Made by a program: the position numbers and the translations under genes
Part shown: in pieces, positions 1 to 7,900 of the stretch
Position numbering within the stretch: the first letter of the stretch is position 1
Layout of the letters: the number at the start of each line of letters is the position of its first letter
DNA from: a virus
Direction: 5' to 3' (one strand)
Virus record (IMG/VR): IMGVR_UViG_3300023174_005002
Location: 1-22,817 of that record
DNA: 22,817 nt
The notes under the pieces: generated by a model
Databases searched by the model: none
What the model saw: only the letters and a program-made list of their open reading frames with translations
Told to the model about the DNA's origin: nothing

Positions 1-8
1 TTTTTCAT
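1..8 (-). CDS. 5' end of a downstream gene (only the first codons in window)
   Basis: An ATG at 8-6 overlaps the TGA stop of the preceding gene in an ATGA arrangement, the same coupling used by many gene pairs in this window. Only Met-Lys and part of a third codon are visible before the window ends. The call rests only on overlap style, so no function can be given. Confidence 0.35.
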
Positions 9-340
9 AATCCACCTTCTTCATCAAAGAGATCGTAAATATCGTCTATTTCATCTTTATCTAAGCCGAATTTACGCATCTCAATCTTACCATCTTCTAT
101 TTCCTTGTCAAGCACTTCTTCCTTCCACATCGCATATCCTTTACTCTTGCGATATGCTTTTAGGAATTCTTTTAGGTTTGGCTCATCTTCAAGAAAACCT
201 TTAATAATAGCAATAAAGAACTCTTTTTTAGTAAGTTCTTCATGCCTTAATTTTATCATTAGACGAGCATATTCACCGTCTATTGTTTCAAAACATACTT
301 TACAAGGAACTAAACCTTGTGGTGGCTTTTCTTCACTCAT
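5..340 (-). CDS. Small phage protein with acidic hydrophobic C-terminal tail
   Basis: A 111-residue soluble protein of unknown function. The N-terminal third carries two cysteines (VPCKVCFET). The middle is a run of charged helices, and the C-terminus is very acidic and ends in IYDLFDEEGGL. It starts with ATG inside the stop of the IMPDH-family gene (ATGA overlap), so translation is probably coupled. The short hydrophobic/acidic end (IYDLF) loosely resembles the tails with which phage and bacterial proteins dock on sliding clamps. T4 gp33 is of similar size and also ends in such a tail, but I see no other similarity, so this is only a speculation. Not recognised at family level. Confidence 0.8.
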   Translation of the reverse strand: MSEEKPPQGLVPCKVCFETIDGEYARLMIKLRHEELTKKEFFIAIIKGFLEDEPNLKEFLKAYRKSKGYAMWKEEVLDKEIEDGKIEMRKFGLDKDEIDDIYDLFDEEGGL

Positions 341-1377
341 TTCTTGTGCAAAATATGCGTGAAACTTTCAGCAGCACCAGCACTTGTCTGCTGAATAAAC
401 TGAACTTTACCTGATAGTTCTGTGAAGTTTCTTGCACCAGCATATGAAAATCCACTTTGGATATTTCCACGAATATCGTCAAGGATTGGATTTACTGAAC
501 CTTTGTGCTTAATGAATGTAGAAATGCCTTCTGGTGCTGAACTTTTACCACGCCAATCAGTTTGTGCTTCTCTTGAAGCCATACCACGATAATTCTTCAT
601 TTTTACACCATTACCATCAATAAATGTTTCTCCTGGACTTTCATCTGTTCCGGCAAGCAATGAACCACACATAACAAAGTGAGCACCAGCAGCATATGCT
701 TTTACCATATCTCCGCTATTCTTGATACCACCATCAACAATAAGTTTTGTTTTACCACTCTTATATGCCTGTGTTTGTGTGCAATCAAATATAGCAGCAA
801 GATTGGGAACACCAAATCCTGTTTGTAGTCGTGTTGAGCAGATACTTCCACCACCAATACCTACACGAATACTATCAGCTCCCCAATCACTTAAATCTTG
901 GAAAGCTTTTGCTGTAGCAACATTACCAGCCATAAGATGGAACTTATAATGACTTGGGTGATTTTTAATCTTTTGTATTGCTTCTTTTACATTCTGGTGA
1001 TGTCCATGTGCAACATCAATACAAATTACATCAACATCAAATTTTATAAGCTCAAATGCTCTCTCATAGAAATCACCTGTTGAACCAACAGCAGCACCAA
1101 CATAAGTTGCTGCACCGCCAAGTTTAGCATCTCTTAGTAATCCTACTTGTTCTTGAATTGAATTATAACGATGTATAATGCCAAGACCACCATGATTAGA
1201 CATAGCAACACACATATCTACTTCCGTAACTGTATCCATTGGAGACGAAATAACAGGAAGAGATAGTTGTCTTGTTGGATCTAGATTAACTCTTAGATCA
1301 ACTTCACTTCGGCTTGTAATTGAACTGTATTTCGGTACAAGTAGTACATCATCAAACGTCAGAGCTGTCTGTAGCAT
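337..1377 (-). CDS. IMP dehydrogenase / GMP reductase family enzyme, CBS-less
   Basis: A 346-residue TIM-barrel enzyme of purine nucleotide conversion in the cytoplasm. Seen in the sequence: the N-terminal LTFDDVLLVP signature (about 6-15), the SSPMDTVTE loop (44-52), and the catalytic-cysteine loop GIGGGSICSTR with Cys180. VDGGIKNSGD and the YRGMASRE phosphate loop near 263-270 follow, then a C-terminal TSAG..ES segment. There is no CBS pair, and the length matches GMP reductase rather than full-length IMP dehydrogenase (about 490). The flap reads PEGISTFIKHKG (282-293). Glu283 is kept but the Arg-Tyr pair that IMP dehydrogenases use for hydrolysis is absent, so GMP to IMP reduction is a reasonable alternative to IMP to XMP oxidation. 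Start chosen at the third ATG, which has GGAG seven bases upstream. It overlaps the preceding gene by 26 bases. Confidence 0.9.
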   Translation of the reverse strand: MLQTALTFDDVLLVPKYSSITSRSEVDLRVNLDPTRQLSLPVISSPMDTVTEVDMCVAMSNHGGLGIIHRYNSIQEQVGLLRDAKLGGAATYVGAAVGSTGDFYERAFELIKFDVDVICIDVAHGHHQNVKEAIQKIKNHPSHYKFHLMAGNVATAKAFQDLSDWGADSIRVGIGGGSICSTRLQTGFGVPNLAAIFDCTQTQAYKSGKTKLIVDGGIKNSGDMVKAYAAGAHFVMCGSLLAGTDESPGETFIDGNGVKMKNYRGMASREAQTDWRGKSSAPEGISTFIKHKGSVNPILDDIRGNIQSGFSYAGARNFTELSGKVQFIQQTSAGAAESFTHILHKK

Positions 1378-1630
1378 TTTTTTCTCCATTAATAACTTGT
1401 TCAACCAACGATGTTGCTTTACCCCAACATGAAGGGCAATAAAGATTTACTTTATTTTCAGCATTTTTTACAACAACAAACCACGATTGAACTTGCTCCT
1501 TGTTCTTTCTATCAAAAGGAGAGTTACAAGTCAAGCAATGATCCGGAATACGATCAAACATGTTTAATTTCTGTTTGAGATCTTTTTCCTTATCCTTGTG
1601 AGATTTTGATTTTTCTTTTATTGGTTTCAT
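1352..1630 (-). CDS. Small CxxC..CxxC putative zinc-binding protein
   Basis: A 92-residue protein of unknown function. A Lys-rich N-terminal 20 residues precede two cysteine knuckles, HCLTC near residue 32 and YCPSC near 66, which would bind one metal ion. A short beta-rich stretch (SWFVVVKN) lies between them. Start and stop are both overlapped: ATGA with the methyltransferase upstream, and a 26-base overlap with the IMPDH-family gene downstream. It therefore looks like an integral operon member. A nucleic-acid or protein-binding role is possible but not demonstrated. Confidence 0.8.
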   Translation of the reverse strand: MKPIKEKSKSHKDKEKDLKQKLNMFDRIPDHCLTCNSPFDRKNKEQVQSWFVVVKNAENKVNLYCPSCWGKATSLVEQVINGEKNATDSSDV

Positions 1631-2115
1631 TTGTTACTCATTGTAAGCATATTTGGTAATTCTGGTGGCTTCTTTGGATTACAGAATTCAACAACCATAG
1701 ATGGAAATGGAGCTGAATTCTTCTGACCACCAAATTTTAACCTGCCTCTAATAAAAGTTACACTTTTAACAAGTATTGGATCCATACAAAATTCATGGAA
1801 CCATTTTGTATCTGTTCTTGCTGGCAGCAGCATAACAATTGTTGTATTTCCACCAGCAGCTTCGTGATATGCCTTACTAACCCAATCATATGTTTTAGAA
1901 TATGGTGGATTGATAAAAACAGTTTCTCCGTGCCAGCTATGACCCAATCCATTAGTTTGGATGGTATAATGTTTAGCACATTTATTATTTGTACCATCAC
2001 TTGCAGGATCAAGTGTAAAATTATATTTCTGATTCAGCTTATCAAAGATATGCTGTGGTGTCGACCATTCATCGCTTTTGTGACTAAAAAGAACATCTCT
2101 ATCTTTTTTTAACAT
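1627..2115 (-). CDS. Phage-type DNA N6-adenine methyltransferase
   Basis: A 162-residue protein of the small phage Dam-like family (Pfam 'Dam', phage N-6-adenine methyltransferase). It would transfer a methyl group from S-adenosylmethionine to adenine in DNA. Seen: the N-terminal DEWSTPQHIFDKL motif typical of the family, LDPASD at 35-40 (SAM-site region), the catalytic INPPYS at 68-73 (motif IV, N/D-P-P-Y), and MLLPARTDTKWFH following. The start has AAGGA eight bases upstream inside the end of the previous gene, one base after that gene's TGA. No restriction partner is visible, so an orphan protective or regulatory methylase is most likely. Target sequence unknown. Confidence 0.9.
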   Translation of the reverse strand: MLKKDRDVLFSHKSDEWSTPQHIFDKLNQKYNFTLDPASDGTNNKCAKHYTIQTNGLGHSWHGETVFINPPYSKTYDWVSKAYHEAAGGNTTIVMLLPARTDTKWFHEFCMDPILVKSVTFIRGRLKFGGQKNSAPFPSMVVEFCNPKKPPELPNMLTMSNK

Positions 2116-2116
2116 T

Positions 2117-3133
2117 TCAATTCCTTCTTTCTAATTTAAAGAATAGTTTTTTATCTGGTTGTTCTTTGTATGATTTTATCAAATCTGCATCTAATTCTTG
2201 TGGTTTTTTACCTTGAGAGTCTTCTGGATTTCCGATTCTCAGCAACATGAAACCTCCTAAAGGTGGGAATACTTTAAATTTTTTACCATCTTGATCTGTG
2301 ATTTTAAAAATTGAATTTAATGTATTTATATATTCCACCCAAGATTCTCTCAATTGAGAACCTGCAATAGTTTGCTCTCCATTATCAATGGCAAATCTAT
2401 CCAATTTTTCTTTATTCTTTTCATTATACCATCTTCCAAAGGCTCCAAATGTTTGACCTAATTTTCCTAAAATACCTGCTATTCCGCTGGTTGGATCCGG
2501 ATCTACTAATAGTTTATCTTTTTCAACATTAGAACGTCTTATTTTAACAGGATAATTTCCCAAAGGGACTTTCTCAAATTCATTAGAAAGCTCAGATTCA
2601 AAATCACTTAAACTTTTTTCCTTCTTTTTCTCTATTTTTGGAATATATTCAACACTTCTATCAAATTGACCCTTTATACTACGTATTTTTGACAAATCTC
2701 CCGATGAACATCTTAATGAGACATCATTTTCAGCTTCAAATCCGTTATTAACAAGATTAGCAAATGCTCTTGCACGGCCACTGTGTCCGGATATTGCCTG
2801 AAGAATATTACCTTCTTTATCAAGAGCTAAAAATAATATTCCGGCCATTTTTGGATTATAACCTTTTTGAAGGTCAGAACTTTCTTTATATCTACGATAA
2901 ACTAAAGATAAACTATTATCCTCTAAATTTTGTTGAGGAGGTGGATTTTTCTTAAAATCTTCAAAATTATCATTACTTGATAAGTACTTTGAACCATCAG
3001 TTGTGGTTAATTTTAAAAATTCTCTAGCTGGCATTTTTATTGTAGTTTGAGTGATAGGTTGAGAATTTTCTTTTAATAAGAGTTCCATTTCCTCCTGTAT
3101 AATTTCTTGTAATTTATCTTTTGTTATTTTCAT
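2117..3133 (-). CDS. Hypothetical protein, possible ParB/sulfiredoxin-like fold
   Basis: A 338-residue protein I do not recognise as a whole. The N-terminus (MKITKDKLQEIIQEE) is a short amphipathic helix of a type seen at the start of several phage proteins. Residues about 33-42 (KMPAREFLKL) and 100-125 (a beta strand, then SGHSGRARAFANL) recall the core of ParB-like domains, where a G-[HR]-x-R-x-x-A motif follows a strand. Part of the sequence is highly charged (KIEKKKEKSL), and the C-terminal half has no motif I can name. A strong GGAGGAAT site sits in the last codons of the dUTPase gene upstream. The fold call is tentative; a structural or virion role cannot be excluded. Confidence 0.75.
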   Translation of the reverse strand: MKITKDKLQEIIQEEMELLLKENSQPITQTTIKMPAREFLKLTTTDGSKYLSSNDNFEDFKKNPPPQQNLEDNSLSLVYRRYKESSDLQKGYNPKMAGILFLALDKEGNILQAISGHSGRARAFANLVNNGFEAENDVSLRCSSGDLSKIRSIKGQFDRSVEYIPKIEKKKEKSLSDFESELSNEFEKVPLGNYPVKIRRSNVEKDKLLVDPDPTSGIAGILGKLGQTFGAFGRWYNEKNKEKLDRFAIDNGEQTIAGSQLRESWVEYINTLNSIFKITDQDGKKFKVFPPLGGFMLLRIGNPEDSQGKKPQELDADLIKSYKEQPDKKLFFKLERRN

Positions 3134-3136
3134 ATT

Positions 3137-3631
3137 TTATATTCCTCCGGTAGAACCAAATCCTTTATCTCCACGATCGCTGATGGCAATTTTATCGCTA
3201 TAAAGTTCATTTTCATCAACAAGTATTGGTCTAACATGAATTACTGGAAACAATATTGCTTGTGCTATTTTATCTCCGGGTTTAATCATTTGTGGATTAC
3301 GACCAACGTTATGCATAATAATTGCAACTTCACCATCATATCCAGGATCAATAACACCACCACCAACAAGTAATTCTTTTTTACTACTTACACTGCTTCT
3401 ATTTTTGATTTCCAAGCAAAATCCATGTGGTACAGCAAAACGTAAACCTGTTCGTAATTTCATACATTGATTTGGCATGATTACGATACTGCCAAGCGGC
3501 ATGTTCTTTTCGTGGTCATGATCTCCCTCCTTTACATCAGGAGAAAAGAAAAGATCTAATCCAACATCACTTGGATTTGCTCTTGTTGGTTTGAATACAT
3601 TTTCATGTGTAGTAGTATACTCTAATAACAT
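3137..3631 (-). CDS. dut: dUTP diphosphatase (trimeric dUTPase)
   Basis: A 164-residue enzyme hydrolysing dUTP to dUMP and pyrophosphate. This keeps uracil out of DNA and supplies dUMP to the ThyX encoded in the same window. All five motifs of trimeric dUTPases are visible: SDVGLDLFF (21-29), NRSSVSSKK (77-85), GGGVIDPGYDGEVAI (90-104), PGDKIAQAIL (118-127) and the C-terminal RGDKGFGSTGG (153-163). Motif I has Val in place of the usual Ala. Start chosen at the second ATG because it overlaps the upstream stop as TAATG and lies nine bases after AAGG. The ATG two codons earlier is possible but too close to the ribosome site. Confidence 0.95.
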   Translation of the reverse strand: MLLEYTTTHENVFKPTRANPSDVGLDLFFSPDVKEGDHDHEKNMPLGSIVIMPNQCMKLRTGLRFAVPHGFCLEIKNRSSVSSKKELLVGGGVIDPGYDGEVAIIMHNVGRNPQMIKPGDKIAQAILFPVIHVRPILVDENELYSDKIAISDRGDKGFGSTGGI

Positions 3632-3819
3632 TACCATTCACCTTTTTTAAATTCCATTTCGCACGTGCCAAAATTTTCATTCACATGCACAACGCGAATT
3701 ACAGATTTACATTCGCACAAAAGAGTACGAAAGTCAAGACCCATCATGTTTTCTGATACAACTTCTTTTTCTGCTTCCATGCGAGCCTTTCTAATAATAG
3801 CAAAAGCAATATCATTCAT
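3631..3819 (-). CDS. Small hypothetical protein
   Basis: A 62-residue protein without recognisable domain. It has an N-terminal amphipathic helix (AFAIIRKARMEAEKEVV) and a CEC pair in the middle. It is linked by ATGA overlap to the 59-residue gene upstream and by TAATG to dut downstream, so it appears to be a genuine operon member. Function unknown. Confidence 0.65.
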   Translation of the reverse strand: MNDIAFAIIRKARMEAEKEVVSENMMGLDFRTLLCECKSVIRVVHVNENFGTCEMEFKKGEW

Positions 3820-3995
3820 GAATTTTTCACCTTATTTTTAAGTTCCGAACACAAACGAGTAACATTCTCAATGTTTTTCATGTGTGACTGTGGATCAATA
3901 TATTCTCTTGAAGTTAAAGCATAATTATATGCTTTTAGTGTTCTATCTACATTTGTAAAAAACGCAAGCAATTCTTCTTTTAATTTCTGGTCCAT
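3816..3995 (-). CDS. Small hypothetical protein (59 aa) behind the dnaE scar
   Basis: Begins ATG GAC CAG and reads MDQKLKEELLAFFTNVDR onward. It ends in NKVKNS with a TGA that overlaps the next gene's ATG (ATGA). The ribosome site (GGGTGA, five bases before ATG) is made of the last codon and stop of the orphaned dnaE 3' end. This gene was therefore presumably coupled to the original dnaE. It is mostly helical and charged. Function unknown. Confidence 0.7.
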   Translation of the reverse strand: MDQKLKEELLAFFTNVDRTLKAYNYALTSREYIDPQSHMKNIENVTRLCSELKNKVKNS

Positions 3996-3998
3996 ACT

Positions 3999-4040
3999 TC
4001 ACCCAATAAGCTTAAATGATTTACCGATAGAACGTGTGCT
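3999..4040 (-). pseudogene. Orphaned 3' end of dnaE (scar)
   Basis: Directly after the TAG of the endonuclease gene, one frame reads S-T-R-S-I-G-K-S-F-K-L-I-G-stop. The intact DnaE at 4920 ends S-I-R-N-I-N-K-S-M-K-L-I-G-stop. Nine of 13 residues are identical and both end at the same residue, yet most shared codons differ in DNA (for example AAG CTT ATT GGG here versus AAA TTG ATT GGA in the intact gene). The remnant has no start codon of its own. It is best explained as the original dnaE terminus left behind by the insertion or replacement event that placed the endonuclease gene here. Confidence 0.75.
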
Positions 4041-4869
4041 AGATTTTATAAAAAGTAAAATTTTTACATTTTCTTTTTTCATTAAAGCACTTTCTGAATG
4101 TTGAAGAATGTATTTTATTATCCTTCAAAAATTGTTTTAGATTATAAATTTGATATTCTTTACCATCTTCATCTATAGCTTTATATTTTAAATTATATTT
4201 AGAATTTTTATTATAATTAAAACTTTTAAATTTAGAATATTTTCTTTTTAAATACAACTCAGTTTTTTCGACATCCTTATAAATCCATTCTAATATTTTA
4301 ATAGCATTAAACCCGGAATAATCAAGATGATAAGTCATATTATTTTTTGATTTAATCTTATAAAATGTTCCAGCAGATTTTTGTAAATCAACAATATTGA
4401 ATTTTACAAATACTTGTTTAATTGCTTCTAGAAACTTTTCACCACCAGTAAAAATTATTTTTATAATATTTTTATTACTAATAACTACACTGCCATCACC
4501 ATCAAAAAAACCTAATATAAATTTTCTAATATATTTTTCTGGTATATCAGGAAAATTTACGATAGATGATTTTCTTTCCATTCCTCCTAAATTAATAATA
4601 TCATGATAGATTTCTTGAGAATATATTCTTAAATAACTTTTAGGATATTTTGATTTTTTTTCTTCTTTAACAGGTCCATTAAAATCAATTGCTTTTTTAA
4701 TAGATTCTAATATATATTTGTCTTTTGTTGATTGTGTTATTCCAAAAGTTTTGGAAGAATTTGTCTTATTATTTTTTGTTATATGCCCATCAGCAAACCA
4801 AAATCCTAAAACATATGCCATTTCATCAGACCAAATTTTAAAAAAATCTTTATTATATTTATACTTCAT
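4039..4869 (-). CDS. LAGLIDADG homing endonuclease (3' side of dnaE)
   Basis: A 276-residue free-standing endonuclease that would cut an allele of a neighbouring gene lacking the insertion. Two LAGLIDADG helices are visible: YVLGFWFADG (20-29) and FILGFFDGDG (117-126). Each ends in the acidic residue that coordinates catalytic metal, so one chain forms both half-sites. The C-terminal 60 residues (from YKAIDEDGKEYQIYNLKQFL) resemble the small DNA-binding NUMOD-type modules attached to such enzymes. Base composition is more AT-rich than dnaE. The gene lies 50 bases after the dnaE stop, and its own TAG abuts the orphaned dnaE tail. AGGAG precedes the ATG within a hairpin loop. Confidence 0.93.
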   Translation of the reverse strand: MKYKYNKDFFKIWSDEMAYVLGFWFADGHITKNNKTNSSKTFGITQSTKDKYILESIKKAIDFNGPVKEEKKSKYPKSYLRIYSQEIYHDIINLGGMERKSSIVNFPDIPEKYIRKFILGFFDGDGSVVISNKNIIKIIFTGGEKFLEAIKQVFVKFNIVDLQKSAGTFYKIKSKNNMTYHLDYSGFNAIKILEWIYKDVEKTELYLKRKYSKFKSFNYNKNSKYNLKYKAIDEDGKEYQIYNLKQFLKDNKIHSSTFRKCFNEKRKCKNFTFYKI

Positions 4870-4892
4870 AAATTTACTCCTAAGTATAAATA
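4856..4892 (-). promoter_or_regulatory. Inverted repeat around endonuclease ribosome site and start
   Basis: A perfect 11-base inverted repeat (TATTTATACTT / AAGTATAAATA on the minus strand) occupies 4882-4892 and 4856-4866. The 15-base loop is exactly the Shine-Dalgarno AGGAG plus spacer plus the ATG of the endonuclease gene. In mRNA this would fold into an AU-rich hairpin presenting or constraining the initiation site. The downstream arm also contains TATAAATA in the sense orientation, the T4-type late promoter word, though AT-richness makes chance plausible. Confidence 0.5.
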
Positions 4893-4919
4893 GTAACTAT
4901 TATGCGAATATATAACACT

Positions 4920-7900
4920 TTATCCAATCAATTTCATACTTTTATTGATATTGCGAATTGAGAATCCCCATTCTTCAGAATATTCAACGCGACTTACGTA
5001 AGGATGATTTAGATGAATTACATCTTTCTTTGGATCATAACTCCAGCACTTAATTTTTGTTACGATATTTGTCTCATCAATTGCTTCAACAATCAAATAA
5101 TGCTTTCCATTTTTTGTTGTCTTCTTCTCAAGACTTTTTGGAATAAACCAACAAATACCCAATTCTTGGTCATATTCCCCAAGAGGAGGAACCATCTTTT
5201 CTGCTAGTTTCCTCTGAACTTCTTCAGAGACTATCATATTGATTGGATACACACCTGTCAACTCCAAAGTGTTGAGAATCTTTTCATCGCGTGTAAAATC
5301 ACCTTCTGCTGCATAAGTTTTAATATTCTCTACAAGATTATCTGGCTTACGAGGACGATCAACTGCAACAGCAGACCAAAAATGTTTGCCTCCTGTAAAA
5401 CGACTATCCATCAAGGATAAAAGTGCTTCACTTCTACAGAGAGCATCAACATTCTTTTTATTCAATTTGCTATAACTTACACGTGGATGGAAAAGGAACT
5501 CCTCAATTGTTTTAAACGGCCTGTGGTCAACGATCTCTTTAATTGCAGCATCACCTACACCTTTGATGGCTGAAAGCGGCTGAATCAATGTTTTTCCATC
5601 TTCGCTGATTTCCCATACTTTTCCTGACTTATTAATATCAACTCCCTGAACATTATATCCAGCAGCTTTCACGATATTTACTGCCTTTTCTTTCTTGCTA
5701 TCTGGCTGACTATCAAGGTAAGCAGCAAGCCACTCGCTTGGATAATAATTGTATAGCCAAGCACATTGAAAAGAAATAATAGAATAAGATACAGCGTGAG
5801 ACTTATTGAAACCGTATCCTGAGAAGTAAATAAACTTCTGCCACAGTTTCTCACCAACTTTTTCTCCCAACCCTTTATCTACACAACCATTAATAAACTT
5901 ATCATGTAGTTTTTCTTTAACTTCTGCTTCTTTACCTGTACCCTTCTTGGTCAATACTTTTCGGAGAGAATTGCCTTCGTCAAGAGAAATATCACGACCA
6001 AGTTTGTGAGCGAGTAGAGCAATTTGCTCTTGAAAGACAAGGTATCCATATGTTTCACTTGTTGCCTCTTTGATTAATTGATGTTCATAAACAACATCGT
6101 CTGGATTATGCTTACTTTCGGCAAATGATTTATCTACCCCGGCAGATAGAGGACCGGGACGGAAAATAGAAGTAATAGAAGAAATATCAACGATATTATT
6201 CGGCTTTACTTTCTGACAGAAGTTTTGTGCTCGACTTTCTGTGAATTGGAAAATTCCTGCCCATTTACCAGCATGGAAGATATTTTCATATACATTCTTA
6301 TCGCTCATATCCAACACATCTGGATGTAGATTCTTCATATAAAATTCTTTTACATCACTGAATGTTGGACTCTTTACTCCCTTATGACGGCGAACAATAT
6401 GTTGAATGGCTTTCTCCATCATATTCAGTGTTTCAAGACCAAGAACATCAAACTTGATAAAACCCATTGGTTCAAGGTGACGAACGTTTTGACCTTCTGC
6501 CCAAGGTGTTTGACGTACACCTTTGCTATTAATCAATGGCATCCATTGATCAAGGTTTTCACCTACAACGATACCACCAGCATGACGCGATGCTGAACGA
6601 ATTGAACCATGCAACTGTTCAATATGTGTTTTGATGTGTGGATATGTTGTAAGGAATGTTTGAAGAGACTGTGAATACTTCATTACCTCTTCAAATGTTG
6701 GCGTATAAATACCAGCAGTAATTCCATGTTCTGCTTTTGCAAGTGGTGTTGCTTCAAGCAACATTTTATTTGTTACTGCATTTACCTCTTGAAAATCAAC
6801 ACCGTAGAACTTACTAATATCCTTGATTAGTGAACGCAGCTGTAGTGTATTCCAGTTTGTAATTGGAACAACATTATTCTTACCCCATTCATCAATCAGG
6901 TTCTGTTTCAGACCCATCGCATCGCTTACGTCATAATCGATATCCGGATAATCTGTTGCTGTTTTTGAAAGGAACCGCTCAAATTGAAGACCATATTTAA
7001 TTGGATCAACCTGAGTAATTCCAAGAACATAAGATACAAGAGCACCAGCAGCAGAACCACGACCGGGACCAGTAATATAACTTTCATTTGCACGATCAGA
7101 AATCGCTTTCATTGTCAAGAAATACTTGGCAAATCCACGGTCCTTGATTACATCAAGTTCTCGTAGAAGGCGATCATGATATTCCTTATTGCTCCACTTC
7201 TTCATATCTCGCAAACCTGTTTCTGCGAGTTGATCAAGTGTTTCTTCGGCTGTTTTACCTTCTGGAAGAATAAAGTTTGGCAGACGAACAGTATTATCTG
7301 GAATAAAGCTCTCAATACGATTGAAGGCAATATCCCATGTTTCCTCAATTGTCTTGAGGACAAAATCGTCGTTATAATTTACACCACACTTGGCAGAATA
7401 CTTCTTGTATGCCTGCCACATTTCATCGCCATTCTTGGGATAAAGTGTATATTCCATGTCATCAATATGATCTGGAAGTGTAGTGTCAATTACTTTGCCA
7501 TTACCAAGGAAGCCAAGTTTCTTATAAATTTCTCGGTCCTTCCATGCACCGGGAGTTGGATAATGACTATCGCCAGTAGAAATAACTTTAATACCGAATT
7601 CTTGACAAACTCGGATTACAAGCTTATTCAATTTATGCTGTTCAAGGATACCATTCCATTGAACTTCGCCATACCAACGATCACCAAATACATCAATCAT
7701 CTTGCGTGATGTTTCACGCATAGCATTTAGTACAGCATCTTCGCCATTTTCCCAATTTTCCCAAAAATCAGTAGCATACACTCCACCAAGACAGGCAGAG
7801 GATGCAATAATACCTTCGTTATATTCCTTCAGCATTTGGTAATCAATGCGAGGAAAACGATAGTAATTCTCGTCTGAAAAACTCTTGCTGATAAGAGTAA

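Noticed and set aside
4882-4892. Plus-strand promoter from the TATAAATA word
   Set aside because: No plus-strand genes exist nearby; the word is part of an AT-rich inverted repeat.
3999-4919. Group I intron carrying the endonuclease within dnaE
   Set aside because: The upstream dnaE is complete with its own stop, so the downstream piece is a duplicate end, not a second exon. No intron core elements were recognised.
7176-7709. 177-codon plus-strand open frame inside dnaE
   Set aside because: Its product is an unlikely Cys/Ile/Phe-rich chain, has no ribosome site, and shadows a fully convincing minus-strand gene.
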